A stretch of 64,000 bases of DNA from Arabidopsis thaliana (Eukaryota; Streptophyta; Magnoliopsida; Brassicales; Brassicaceae): contig NC_003074.8 in assembly GCF_000001735.4 (NCBI RefSeq), positions 8,680,101 through 8,744,100 on the forward strand. Reading direction: 5' to 3'. Shown piece after piece: positions 46,141 through 63,218 of this stretch. Every line of letters starts with the position of its first letter. Position 1 is the stretch's first letter. Position numbers and translations under genes: made by a program. The notes beneath the pieces were generated by a model. That model made no database searches, had not been told where the DNA came from, and worked only from the letters and a program-made list of their open reading frames with translations.

Positions 46141-48923
46141 ATGAAAGCTTTCTACGTATTCGTTGTTGCTCTTCTTCTCACCTTGAATTATAGGGTTCGT
46201 TTTTGTTCCTTCGTGTCTTGCTCTCGTTTACGGAATTGCTTGTATGTAATGACATGGATCTGACTTTTGTTTGTGTATAGGGAGAAGCAAGTGGTTCTGT
46301 TTTCTTCATTGATGGATCCAACAATCAATATCTTCGTCCACGATCATCCAGTGAGGTAATGATTTTCGTCCCAAATGTGTGGATGACCGATTTGAAATAA
46401 TCTCAAATTTGATCATTTTATATTTCAATCTAAGATCGTTTCTGGAAATTATACGAGTTTGGTCCATTGAAGTAGTAAAATAAGATCTATTGTTTGGTCT
46501 AAGTGGCACCAATTTGTAGTTTTCTTGTCTGTTTTTTTTTGTTATTTTGATATTGATGAGAGATCAATGGACAGATTGCAAATTTATGTTTGACAAGTAC
46601 TAAAGTTTGTGATTTAATAGTTCTTTTTGATGAATTTTAGTTAAATCTCTTTTCTTTGAATTGAAATGCACAGGCACTTCCCATGTCGCCTGTTGAAATA
46701 TCTGCAGCAGTGTCTGCCTTGTTGGGTTTTGCACCTTCAGCAACTTTGACAGCTGATGGCTCATCCAAGGTTATTTTAGTATTATAGTAGAGTTGTTTTT
46801 CTCTCTCTGGGTTAAAGTCCTGTACTTCATCGTTTATTTGTTTTGCATTTTGTTATAGTTGAACAAGATTCTAAAACCTAATCCATTTGAGAGGCCTCGC
46901 GCTGCTTTTGTGCTAGAAATCGCTGGAGCTGATGGTATGTGATTGGAAAGCTTTAGTTTTCTGACATGAACCAAAAATTTTAGTTGTAAAATATTCAAGT
47001 GTTTGTTTTTTACTTGCAGATATGCTTTTGGAAACCTCCCCTAGTCATTCTTTCTTGGGCAATGCCATAAGGAGCAGTATTAAGTCTGATTCGTACAAAG
47101 CTGATACTGAACTTCCAGGTGCCCTATCAGCTTGAATACCAGAACCATCTGAGCATGACTAGTTTCTAACTTTTTTTTCTTTATGGGTTTAAGTCTTACT
47201 TTGGATATTCTGCTAATCTTTTCAAAATTCTGCAGACAATGAAGTGGTTGTTGTGTCTGTCAATGAACCCTCCTCTGATGTGACTGACAAGGACATTAAT
47301 GATTTTGTTAGTTAACAGCACCTGTCATTCTAAGTGCAAACACTATTTTTTTTTCCTTTTTAATATAATGTGACCACAAGTTAATGGTGTGGTTATAATA
47401 TACTTAGGCATCTTGGTTGGGTGGATCATATGTTGCTGGAGCTGAACCATCGTCTGGATTGTTGAGTATCCCTCTGGCTGGGGGTGCTAATGTGGAGTTC
47501 AATTTGGAAAAGGTAATATTCTTAATTCCATGAAAAATTGTATGATTTTATGTGGGAGAGGTTGCTGTATTACCTGTAGATATTGTGATTTTCATATGAA
47601 GAAGGCACATGACTTTTGTTTCTCTGGGCAGGAAGCAGAGAGGAAATTTGCATTGAACCTTTTGGGTCTATATCAGAATATCAGACAGGCAGTCAGCGTT
47701 TATGACGATTTATCTCATGGTATTGACAGAACTGCCGAATTAACGGTTGGACGCTTTGGTGGTATCGATGTAAGGGCATTTTTGTTATTCTGTTTTTTTC
47801 CCTTTCCTCAGTTTCTCAGTCTTGGTATATAAATTAGAGGGTGGAGTTCATTGCATACGCAAATGTGTCACCTTTAGTCTCTTCAAAACTTATGACATTT
47901 CTGTTGATCGTAATAATGGCTGTTGGTTGTGCACTCTTTTCGGGATACTCCTGCTTAGCTATTTAAGGAATAGCAGAGGATTCGAAAGTGAATTATGATA
48001 AGATCTCAGGGAACTGGAAATGTTTTGAGCTGGTTGTAGTCGTCTAAGCTATCTTTACACTTATTGTATCCAAGGATTGCAAGGCTGATAAGGACCTTGT
48101 AATGAGTTTATATCTTGAGTTTATTTTTCATTGAAAATGTCTAATTGTTCAACCATCATGTTATTGTACTTAGCTTATATTTGTTTGCAAAGGTTGTCAA
48201 TGTCTCTAATATAATTTATTCTTTCTGGAAATTATAGGCTTTAGCACAGGAGTATGGACAAGGTATGGCTAAGCAAGGGATGGATGTATTACTTTCCACA
48301 TTATCAAAGCTATTCAATCTGTTGGAGACATCTCATAAAGGTGAATTGTCTCTCTGATTTAATAAACTCGTTTTCAAAGATATGTGTTAGAAAGTAGTTC
48401 AAGATGGGGAACTCATTCTCTGGAACATTTGTCTTTTTTCTTAACTGAATTTATGTAAGCTGAGAGATGTATTGGCTCTTGTAGGCCAAATTGTTGGGGT
48501 TATCGTCCTTGATGAGAGAGTAAACCAAGAATCAGAAAATCTTTTGAACTTTGGGTCTTCCCGTTCATCTGCACGCTCAATGGTGGAAGTGGAGGGAATT
48601 CCAAGTGCAGCCATTATCGCTGAGGTTATACTTGTTAGGCTGACTCTTGCATGGTTGACTGGAATCATTCTTCTCATTGCAACTATCCTTGGGGTAAGAT
48701 CTCATTACTACTAGTCTACTACCAAGCAGATTCTTTGGCCAATGTAAAGTTGAATGTTTCCACCTAAAGTGGCCTATTGAAGAACTCAATCGTAGTTTGA
48801 AAACTGAATGTATTAAGTCACTCGAAGTTGACGTACTTGTCATGTTGGTTGCAGGTATACTTCCTTATGAACATGCCTTTGACGAAGGATACTCTTCTAT
48901 ATTCAAATGTAAAGCTCGACTAA
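46141..48923 (+). CDS. PMP: Putative type I membrane protein (DUF7794-like)
   Basis: This is a secretory-pathway membrane protein of unknown role. Eleven coding exons: 46141-46194, 46281-46355, 46674-46769, 46859-46934, 47020-47118, 47236-47306, 47408-47512, 47632-47769, 48238-48340, 48485-48693 and 48855-48923. They give 364 residues. Residues 1-19 are a signal peptide (MKAFYVFVVALLLTLNYR). The lumenal part has SGSVFFIDGSNNQYLRP, AVSALLGFAPSATLTADG, NPFERPRAAFVLEIAGAD and YQNIRQAVSVYDDLSHGID. One transmembrane segment near residues 325-346 (LTLAWLTGIILLIATILGVY) is followed by a short cytosolic tail (TKDTLLYSNVKLD). This topology recalls V-ATPase accessory proteins such as Ac45, but I cannot claim homology. 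It is convergent with GR1. Confidence 0.92.
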
Positions 48924-49661
48924 GAAATGAAACAGAGCTTCAAAACGGCAAAAGGACACTGATTTTCTCTACAGGTCGTTCGTTTACATATTTTTGTGTG
49001 TATCAAGCCGTGTTTCTCAACTGGCCGCCTTTGAAACCGGTGTCATTTGAATGTTTAAAGAGAAGGATGAAACTTTTGGTGGTCAGAGCAGTTGATGTGT
49101 TATGTGTATATTGCCATATTGGTTGCATTCTCGACTTATAATTATTTTCTTTCTTACATACATTTTGAGTCTCAGTCCTAATAATAAAAGACCACTTTGG
49201 ACACTTGATGTGTATCTTCTGTCTCTGTAAGAGCTTTTGATCATGAATCTGAATATATTATTGCAACTTCTCCAGGAGCTTTGTTTTGCATAAGACAGCA
49301 TCATTAGGCTGCTCATTTACAAATGTCACCATCGACCTCTATTAGTTCAGTTTGATTCAATATAGTTCGATTTGGTTCTAGTTATTACTTAGTAGACCAT
49401 ATGCGAGTACAGAACTGAAGTAAATGATATGACCAAGAGGGGTTCATAGAATAATTCTTTGTAATAAAGTTCCACTAAGCAATAAGAGAAGAAACCTTGA
49501 TGTTTTCTCAAGTAAGTAAGAAGAGAAGCATCATACAAACAAACAAAAATTACAAATCCTTTATTGGGACACGAGTATGATTAAACTCATCGTTGTCTGA
49601 CTCTTTGATCAAATTAAGTGTACCGAGTTTTCATGCTATATAGCTCTTTATATTTTGCGGT
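48924..49661. other. Spacer between convergent PMP and GR1
   Basis: 738 bases holding the two 3' UTRs. The reading frame seen at 48797-49141 only covers the PMP last exon out of frame. Nothing else is supported. Confidence 0.55.
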
Positions 49662-54015
<4,354 letters not shown>

Positions 54016-54910
54016 GATTATGCAGACTCACACAAATCCAAACTGCCAAAAAAGAAAATCGAATAATCAATCAACACCACATGAAGCAAAATAACGAAAT
54101 GAAACTAACAAACAGTGAATCTCGAATCAGCAAAAACAAACCCGATCGATAGGATGTTTGTCTATAATGATGAAATCGTTCGATGAATCGCGAATATCAA
54201 AGAAGAAGCAGTGTTACCTTAAGCGTTGAAGCGACAAAGCAAGAACACTAAAAGATCAAGAGAAGAGAGACACAGATACGGAGAGGAGGAAATAATCAAA
54301 TGATTGTGTGGGTAATGTTAAATTGGATCTCTTCTTAATCACACATCGATATTGTTTTACACTGACTTAAGTTTTTTTAGGCTAAAGTCATTAATATAAT
54401 TAAACCATTGAGTTTTTTAGATTGATCAATACCTTTATGTATACCAACTTAGTGCTCCCTACGAAACATATGCTCAAACAATTGAAAGCGACTTTTAAAA
54501 CGAAGACATGGAATCTTTCAAAACTTAAGGTCTAAATTGAACGCTAAAAAGCGTACGTAGGCGTTGTCATTATATGCTCTTACGTGGCTTTTCTTTTAGC
54601 CAATAATTCAAAACCAACAGAAGAAAAGAAGAACACAAATTGTTCTTCTCAGATTATTATTTATTATCTAAACAAAACAAGAGTCAAGTCACCTCCACAC
54701 CAAAATGTTGAACAACATTTACGTTTCCATCATCTTTTTATGGAAACTTTTCCCACATACTCCTCTCTATTAATATTATTACAACTCAGGAACTATGTCG
54801 GCTAGTTCCTCTCCTTAAATAACATTTCCTCTTTTTTATATATGTTACTCCGATAATCATATCAGAGATGTGAATTTACTTGTATCTTATATATAACAAG
54901 ACCGAATGAT
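54016..54910. other. GR1 promoter and leader; 3' flank of the GH116 gene
   Basis: The GR1 leader (54016-54290) probably contains a short non-coding exon. The rest is AT-rich with no gene. The plus-strand frame at 54584-54805 has no domain. Confidence 0.55.
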
Positions 54911-57900
54911 TTAGCAAGAACAGCTTAATGCTGAATTACCAAAACACTTTGCCTTGTGTTTCACAACTTTGAAGTTGTTCGAGAATCTTCGGCTTCTAGG
55001 GGATAAGTGTACTCTGTCCATCATGTTGATCTGTGGAGCGTCCAGAATTGCCTTTGGCAACGATAATGCCCATTGCATTCCCCATATCGCGAGCGGTCTC
55101 ATGTATATCAGTGACCGGTAATGCCCATCCATTGTCCAACCTTCCGGTGTCTGGAACCAATATCTGTTATTCGGTTCAACAAAGATACATCATCATCATG
55201 CTCGAGTATATCTATGTGTGTGTGATATCGAAACAATTAACAGACTGGATATAAAGAAGAAAGAAAACTTACCCGAAACCTTCTTCTGACCAGCCAGCTG
55301 TGAAAATTCCCTCAGCAGTGGTGAAACCTTGTTCTTCCATTCCAGAGAGGATCATAGTAGCCGCAGCTGCATAAGTAACACCTGTCCATATCTCACGAGA
55401 CTGCATGCACGTGTCATCCACTTTCCCATCCGGATGCATCCCATTTACAGCACCCATTTTACCTCCTTTTGTCTTCATCACATTGAAATCAAAGATCTTT
55501 TGCATAGTGCTTCTGATTTTGGATTCCTCAAATAATGGAGGCAGACCTGAAGACGCGGCATACCATTGACCCGCCAGCTGATCGGTCTGTATAGATTTGC
55601 TGTTGCTGCTTGACCCACTGTCGTAATTGAAGTATGATCCATTCCAGAGTTTCGTTTCCAGTGCTGCCTTTGCATTCAAAAACTTATTTTTACAAAGTTC
55701 TGCAAAGAATTTGTCACCAATTTGGAGAGCCATTGCTGCTGCAGCTTGAAGAGCAGCCAGCCACAGGCAACCGCAGTAGGCACTCACGCCATGAACAGTC
55801 CATGTATCATATGTCTGATCTGGGAAACCATCATTCTCTATTAGATCGTCATTGTCTCTATCAAACTGTTCCATGTACTCCATAGCAGCACGAACTGCGG
55901 GCCACACGTCTATTCCAAATTGGTAATCCCCTGTAGCTGCAAAATCTCTATACACCTGAAGCACAAACTTTGGGTTCAGATCCTTCCACCTGCTTGTGTC
56001 ATGTATGTTGTAGGCATTCATTTCATTCCAAGGATCATGCATCCCCAGATCGTGAGGAACAGCACCTCTGACCTTGCGAATTCCCACATTTCCTTCTGCC
56101 AGGAACTTAACCTTCCTACCATCTTCAGACAACACGGCTTTCGCAAAATCACGCTGGATGTTTAGTTCGATCTTTGGGAATAGCATAAGGAGCGCATATG
56201 ATGCGTAAAAGTGTACATCATATGTGCACCACATCACATACTCCACACCTTCCAAATACAGAAACCGACCAACATCATCGCCATCATCTACATGGGGAGT
56301 ATCGACAAATAAACCATTCCGGTTATGAATGGCTGATACTTCATCATTGCTTTTTACTCCAACGCTGTTGCCATTACCAAGGTCATTCCGTTGATCATTA
56401 ATGTCAAGTCCACCGACCTTACCATCTGAATTTCCTAATCCCGATTGTTGATGCTGACTATTCCCATTAGCATTGAGTGAAGAAGAGTCTGCAACCAAAA
56501 ACCGTTGATAAGGTGATACAATAATTTCAAGGCACCAAAATAATGAAACAACAAAATTTTGTTAAAAGCGAAGAACACAATTTTACAATCAAGAGTTTGA
56601 CTTTGAAGAAGCGTATAGATGTGTACCTATCCAAACTGTACCACCGGCAACCAAAAAGTAAAGCTCATTGAACAGAGTGAACTTGTACCTACAAAAATAC
56701 AAAATAGTTCAGGGCAGAACGGTGAGAGAGCAAAGTATTCAAAGATCTATTAGGTTCCAAAGCAATTACCACTCAGGGAGCCTTTCATCTCTGAGAATGG
56801 GATTCTGCCATGCTTCAATATCTTCCTCCCACCTCTTATAATCTGAAGTTGAAAACCGATGCTGGTCAATAATGCATAAGCACTATTCCACGTAAAACGG
56901 AAGACAAATTGTGTGTATGTGTAACATGGAACAATTTCAGTTAACAACATTATCAGGTATACATCCATACAGGGTGGCAACTTAAGTGAAGCATATGACA
57001 CATGAACATCAGCACCACAAATACATACTTGTCAGTGCATCATGCACAAGGTCCAACGCTGCTCTTGGCGAAGTACCATAAAATTTAGTGTATCTCCTGC
57101 AAACCAAAGACGGAAAAAGACAGAAAACAGAACCCAGAAATCAACAGTGTATAACCAAAGACAGAAAATCAACAGCGTATACACATTAATATATTGGTAG
57201 CTTCTCAAAGCATGTATTCCATACACTCAATTCGGCCATGGGTTTAAGCTTTGTTAAACAAATGACACCCAAAAGGGAAAATTTATGCTTCCCTCTATTT
57301 AATGCTGAAGTATTAACCTACGTTTGCTTGAGCATTTTCTATGTGTACAACTAGTGCCAGGCACTATGCTTTATCTTTAGCTTGCCTAGAACTATCTTTC
57401 TCTCTCAGAGTTATTCTTCTCTTTAAAAATATATAAAACACATAACTGAGAGCGTCTTCAAGATTCTGGACTTAGAAGCAGATCCAGCATTACTGAGAAA
57501 AGATGTAAACTACAAACAACACAGAAAACTGATGCAATGGACAGAACAAGTAGCCAACTTTAAGACAACATTGATCATATGAAAATAAGTTGGTGATAAC
57601 GATTATCAAAGAACCAACTTAACTTGTTGGGAAGAGGCTACAAAGGTTGTACTTTATTTACCTGTCATATGTGCTTCCCTTTGAAAATTTCACTTTTGGC
57701 GATGACCATGAAAGTGCAAAAGACACAGTGCACTTGCCATGAGCTTCTACCCATGCCGAAGCCGAGACTGCTGCACAAATAGTGTCTCCAGCTAATGAAG
57801 GTGTGCTTGGCCCGCTATTGAAGTTTTCTTGATCAAATTTCCCATCCTTGTAGGTTAAATATCGCAACTTTAGTCTCATTTATTAAAATGACACCATATA

Positions 57901-60900
57901 TATTAAACCAAAGGTCTTACAAATTGACAATTCAGCACAAAGAGCAATGATAAAGTCAAAAGCATCTTTTGACAAGGTATGAAATCTACATGCACATAGT
58001 AAGAGAACGATGATCTAGAGAAAGTCACCTGTTCCATTGTATCCCACATATCTTTCGCTGTAAAAGAACTATCTTCAGACAATCCAAAGCATGGTAAAAC
58101 AGTTACATTAACATTCTGAGTCTCAGAAGCAGCAATCGCAAATGTAACAGGAGGATTTCCTTTGCCTGTCCTGCAAAATCAGCACACATTCAAAACAAAT
58201 ATATCCGCTTAGAGTAAAGAACACAACCTTCTCCTGCAATAAGCATATATTCTAGCAGATTCAACTTCATCAAGGGCGCATGGCGCATGTGAATAGATAA
58301 GCCAGTAAAGAATGTCATACACTCAAGAAGCATATATAGAGAAAGAATATGACTAGACTATTCAGGCAGACACAGGTATAACACAACTACAAGCTTCAAC
58401 AGGAAGCAGACTGCACCGGGTAAGTTGATGTTCCGAGATAAATTGTCAACTAATCACACAGCAGTAGAACAAATCACACTAAAAAGACTTGGAAGATAAG
58501 GAGACGCGCATACACTTGGACAGATAATGCAACAAGATAAGAGCGGTACATTTATAGTCTGAATGCAGTACACTAAGCCTTCACACTTAAAGAAAAGTCT
58601 ACCTAGGGAACATTTTGGTGCTAATAACTGCATGGGAGACTCCGGCCTCAACTATCTATTTTCTCTGTTTTGTGCATTAACTATTGACCGATAAGGTGTA
58701 CTTAGTTGGCGGACTTTCTAATTATGTGTAGGTACCATTTTATCTTTTGCTAAGTTTATCAGATCAATTATTAACAATAACACTTAAGGTACTGCCATTT
58801 CGTAACCGTCCTCCATTTAACCAATAAGAAATAATGGTACAATGGACCACATTTTTCAAATCGTTGAATCTACCGCGAGATATATGCAAACCAACCGTAA
58901 TATATAGTTAATATTAAGGTAAGATGACTTGCTTGTGATGTAAGAGGACGCCAGAGACCCCATCTTCACCTCTGAAAAGAAAAAGGAACCAAAAATAAAT
59001 AAACATCAACTTGAAGCAATAATCATTTATGGAAAAGACGGCACATATTTTGTCTTACATGAATGGCTCATTCACATGACCCCCTGACATATGTGAAGTC
59101 CCACCCATTGAATTCTGCACAACATAAAGGTGATAAACATATCTTCCCTCTGCTCTTCTATATAATGTACATCAAGTAATTCAGATGTCAACTCACCGCC
59201 CATGTGAAAAGAAGGCTGACTTTTGCCCTTTCCTTTCCAGTGTTCACCAACTACAACAAAAAACATACGTCACAAGGTTTTCCTCAGATTTTTATGGAAA
59301 GTGATTGATGCTCATACCATTTCTGATATATAATATAAGGATATGGAGAAATTCATTATCTAATTTGCTTTAGCCATCAGAGAACTATAACAGGAGTAAG
59401 TGAATAGCGTTTCTAAGATGGATGGAGTCTCCCACCAAATAAGCCATCACACAAATTTGTGGTCTGAGCTTCAACAAGAAGCCCATGGCAAGTTCATGTA
59501 CATTGGCACTTTGATTACCTACTAATCTAAGGCAAAAGCATCACTACAGATCCCTACATGTGGAATATGCATATATCCATTCTTATTTCACTGCTTTCAA
59601 AGAAGCAGGCACCAACTCAATGTGAATAGGCACTAGATGAACGGATTACTTACAGTATATACAAAAACAGCTGCTGGAAGACTACTATCTCGATAATTGT
59701 TTGGTATAAAAGGTGATATTTGCCGGCAGGAAATCTTTAACTCTGGATCAGGCTCACCTAGAAACAGAAGAATCGTTACAAGAGATACACCGACAGAAAT
59801 ATGCTAGCTTTAAATGACGAATTCCTGCAGGGTCGTACCATCATATATAGTCCAAGCCCGAGGAAATAGAGCATGATAAGTTGAATGCTGGCCATTCAGA
59901 TTCCAGCCCCATGAAGAAAGACCTTTATCACGCGACTTTCTGAGACGATGAAACCAATCTAAGGTATGTGAATTAAGAAAAAAATTGCATCATTGAATTA
60001 GAGGATATTTATAAAACAGATTTTTACCCTAAACTTCCATGCTGGCCTGGAGACAAAACTGATGCATACTTTTTGTGTCCACCATCTCGTGAAATAAAAA
60101 TCTGCAAAGAATGGGCCCAAGGAAATGTAATAAGAAACACAAGTGTCAGAAAGTTTAGATAACATAAGGAAAAACTTGGCACATACTACAAACAAGAAAA
60201 CATTTCTGGTAGAAGCAAAATTAACAAAAGCCTAATAGCTTAATGATGATCAGAACATGGGTAACCACAGAAGAAACTTACAGAGAACTGATTAGACATC
60301 ATAGGTGATGGATCGCAAGTCCCAGGAGTGATTTGCCACTGCTTAAACTCCCCTCTGAAGCCCCTAGATATGCTTCCACTTCTGCAATTACAAGCACGAT
60401 TGGTCAAACCTAAATTACGAAACTATGCCAAATAAAACCAAAAATCAGAGGCTATCTGCTATGTACCCCATTCCTCCGAGTGGAACACCTTGGGATGCAG
60501 ATGGTTTGCAGTTCTCTTTGGTGAAGGGATCGATAGGTGCTTTCTGTAGTAATCATAAGTTAAATCTCCGCAAACAAAGACCAAAACTTTGTACCATAAA
60601 TATGTAAATCAAGAAACTCTATTGATCAAGGGAGTTACCCTTCCATGGGAGGCCTCTTCTCTGACATAAGACCATAATCGTATCCCCAAGCGTACCTGTA
60701 ATTCCGAAAATAAGAAGTAAAGAGACGCCCCATACAACAACGAAGCGAAGGAAATAAACACAAGATGTCTCTTTGTTTACCATTTTAATGGCTTCCCTAA
60801 AAGTAATAGTGAATTCTTTTAAGATATTGGCATGGCAGTTTAATCTCCTCCTCCATGCGTGTGGTGGCGGAGCAGCACTATCAAAATCGAGCTATGGAAA

Positions 60901-61047
60901 CAAAGACAAGTCAAAAGTCAAATTTTCCAATCGTCATGATTCCTAAACTACTAAAAATAGACTCACCAATTGCAAAGTACTTCTGCTGATGAATTCCTCA
61001 GTCGGCCATGAATGCTTTCTACGGTGAAACAAAGTTGCTCCAACCAT
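54911..61047 (-). CDS. GH116 beta-glucosidase / non-lysosomal glucosylceramidase (GBA2 type), frameshifted in last exon
   Basis: This is a homologue of human GBA2, predicted to hydrolyse glucosylceramide. Eighteen exons: 61047-60967, 60891-60781, 60695-60639, 60543-60467, 60381-60282, 60101-60028, 59939-59839, 59757-59654, 59250-59197, 59114-59059, 58971-58933, 58170-58029, 57846-57662, 57096-57029, 56842-56770, 56688-56627, 56488-55273 and 55162-54911. They total 2852 bases, one short of 951 codons. The N-terminal GBA2 domain has [20 protein letters not shown]. The (alpha/alpha)6 DUF608 domain has [11 protein letters not shown] (likely nucleophile Glu) and [16 protein letters not shown] (likely acid/base Asp). 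In exon 18 the expected frame ...[11 protein letters not shown] is broken by one missing base near 55140, giving a stop at 55110-55108 and an 884-residue product instead of 950. Intron 11 has a GC donor. Confidence 0.92.
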
Positions 61048-62696
61048 ATTTACTATACTTCTCGATTCTACACTGATTTGATCAAAGAAAATTGAAAGCA
61101 ATAAGGAATTAAGGATCAACACGAAATTGCATATACTTCTTAACTTTAAAAAGGTTGAATTTTTTTACCTTTTATTTACATAAAAGAACAAAAGGTATTT
61201 CTCAGGGAAGCATTTGCAGCGAATTGAAACGGCACCGTCTCAGTCGCAACAATCCCCGATTCAAAACCTAAAGGAAGTGACAATGAAAACGGTTCACATT
61301 CAGACGAATCGGTAGAAGCGAAATTTTGAATACAAAGGCAAATCAAAACATACCAAAAAGTTTTGTATTCGATCTGTCACGTTGAATAGTCAATAGGACA
61401 AAAATATGAAATCCGATGAGATTTTCTCAGAAGAAGAAGGAGGAGGAGGAGAAGAATTGGATTCGAATCTTCGAAAATCGGTTTGATGGTATTGGTGAGA
61501 TTTAGAGGAATCTATGTGGATGCTGACGTGGCGTCGTCGTGGCGAGCGGAGAATCGACCGTCAGAGACAAGGTTCTCATACGGTGGCAAGTGGTTTTTAA
61601 ACTCTTTTGATTTGCGTGCGTCTCCACAGTGACGAAGACGAAGACCAAAGAGAAATAGAAAGAGAGACTAATTTTGCATTGCGTTTTTTTACGTTTTAGT
61701 CCTTTTAGTTTTGTCAAAAGTGTTGTTTTGACACTTTTTTTTTAATCTAATCAGGAACATGTTTAAAGACCACTTAACATTATTAATTGGGGAATCTTTC
61801 ACCGACCACATCTGGATAATAGGGTTGGATTTGGAAATCTCTTGTCTGGTTTTTAAATTTAATTATCGTATATTGTAGTAATTTATAAACATATTAACAA
61901 CTAATATAAGGTAACTAATTAAAAGAGATTATCCAGATTAGTTGTACACTTGTCTTTTTCGAGAACGTATTTGTACGGTTTTACAAATTTTCTTCTAAAA
62001 AATGTGTCACTGTCTTAAGCCAATTATTTGCTGAATTAGATTAAAAAAACAAAACTTTCTATGATAACGTATTTTAAGAATAATTTATATATAAAGACAT
62101 TATATTATACTCAAATGCCAATTTGTAGTAATAAAAAAAGGTATTATCGTTTTTAAAATAATTTTAAATGTCAAACATACAAGCTCATGTCTAAACTATT
62201 AAATTTTACAATTGTTAGGTAAATTAATATAGGAAACCTAATTAAAGAGTTGGAGATCAGTTGTTTTTTTTCTTGAACAAATATTTTGATTGGACAAATG
62301 TCTTTTTCCTACTATGGCTATGGACCTATGGTTTACAATGTTTCTTTTTAATTGCGACATTTGATGCTGTTGGTAAGATTAAGACAATTAGTTATTGAAA
62401 TACATAAGAAAACATTTTTAACCAAAATAAAAAATACATAAGAAAACACTATAACAGCGACATCGACGTCATTAAATATTGTTTTATAAGAAAAATATAT
62501 CATACTCAAATGGCAAATTATGTAACAGTATAAAATAGAAGAAATTTTAAATAACTAAATGTCAAACATTTTAATATATAATTGTGTAAATAGGTTTATA
62601 TCTTAATATAGTTACCTTTTGATAATCCGAATAGTAACTATGTTTTGCGATATAAAGAAAATGCGATGCAATTCAAATAGTAACGAAAATACATAA

Positions 62697-62713
62697 ATAT
62701 ATATATATATATA
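62697..62713. repeat. (AT)n run
   Basis: A short AT dinucleotide run followed by AGAGAG in the GH116/ABC1K spacer. Confidence 0.8.
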
Positions 62714-62859
62714 GAGAGATTTTAATATTGTTATAATATTATTGCGATGTGGTTTTGGATGTGGTCTACATCATCATTCGTGTTCTATACATGAGTTGTG
62801 ATTTTCTCCAATGTTAATAAGTGAATATCGAAATCAACGGAGGAATAGAAAATATAATA

Positions 62860-62990
62860 AAAGCCGAAAAACCAAGGTGGCGCCGACGTAGCACAAAGAA
62901 AAAGTACAAAAAAGTCAAAACTCGTTGCCGACGTAATGACTATCGGTGTAAATCCGAGGTCGCGACTTCGAATCGTTCTAAAACCCATTT
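62860..62990 (+). mobile_element. Possible tRNA-derived SINE remnant
   Basis: GAGGTCGCGACTTCGAATCG at 62955-62974 resembles a Pol III B box (GGTTCGANNCC) in the context seen in plant SINEs (GGTCGCGGGTTCGAATC). The block is GC-richer than its surroundings. I cannot define an A box or a 3' tail with certainty, and a tRNA cloverleaf cannot be drawn. Confidence 0.25.
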
Positions 62991-63218
62991 TACATGCTCC
63001 CATTTTTTTTTTCGAACAAATGATGTCACAATCTCAGAGTCAATAAATAAAATGGAAACAAATAATCATCATATGAACTTGGTCTTGCCACGTGGACCCT
63101 CCATTGCCGTTACCTTCCGGTGAAATACCAAACACTCCGCTTCCACTTAGAGCCGTAGAAGAGCTACTACTTCATCAACCACAACCACTATCTCCTCAAA
63201 ATCTCTCTCTACCGATCG

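Larger units (their letters stand above)
61048..63218. other. Divergent spacer between GH116 and ABC1K genes
   Basis: 2.2 kb. The left part (61048-61700) is the GH116 leader and promoter, possibly with a leader intron. The middle is AT-rich, with an (AT)n run at about 62697-62713. Near 62860-63000 a GC-richer patch carries a tRNA B-box-like sequence. The last 150 bases are the ABC1K leader. Confidence 0.55.

Noticed and set aside
48797..49141. 114-codon plus-strand frame at the end of PMP
   Set aside because: It is out of frame with the PMP terminal exon, which reads YFLMNMPLTKDTLLY to a stop at 48923.
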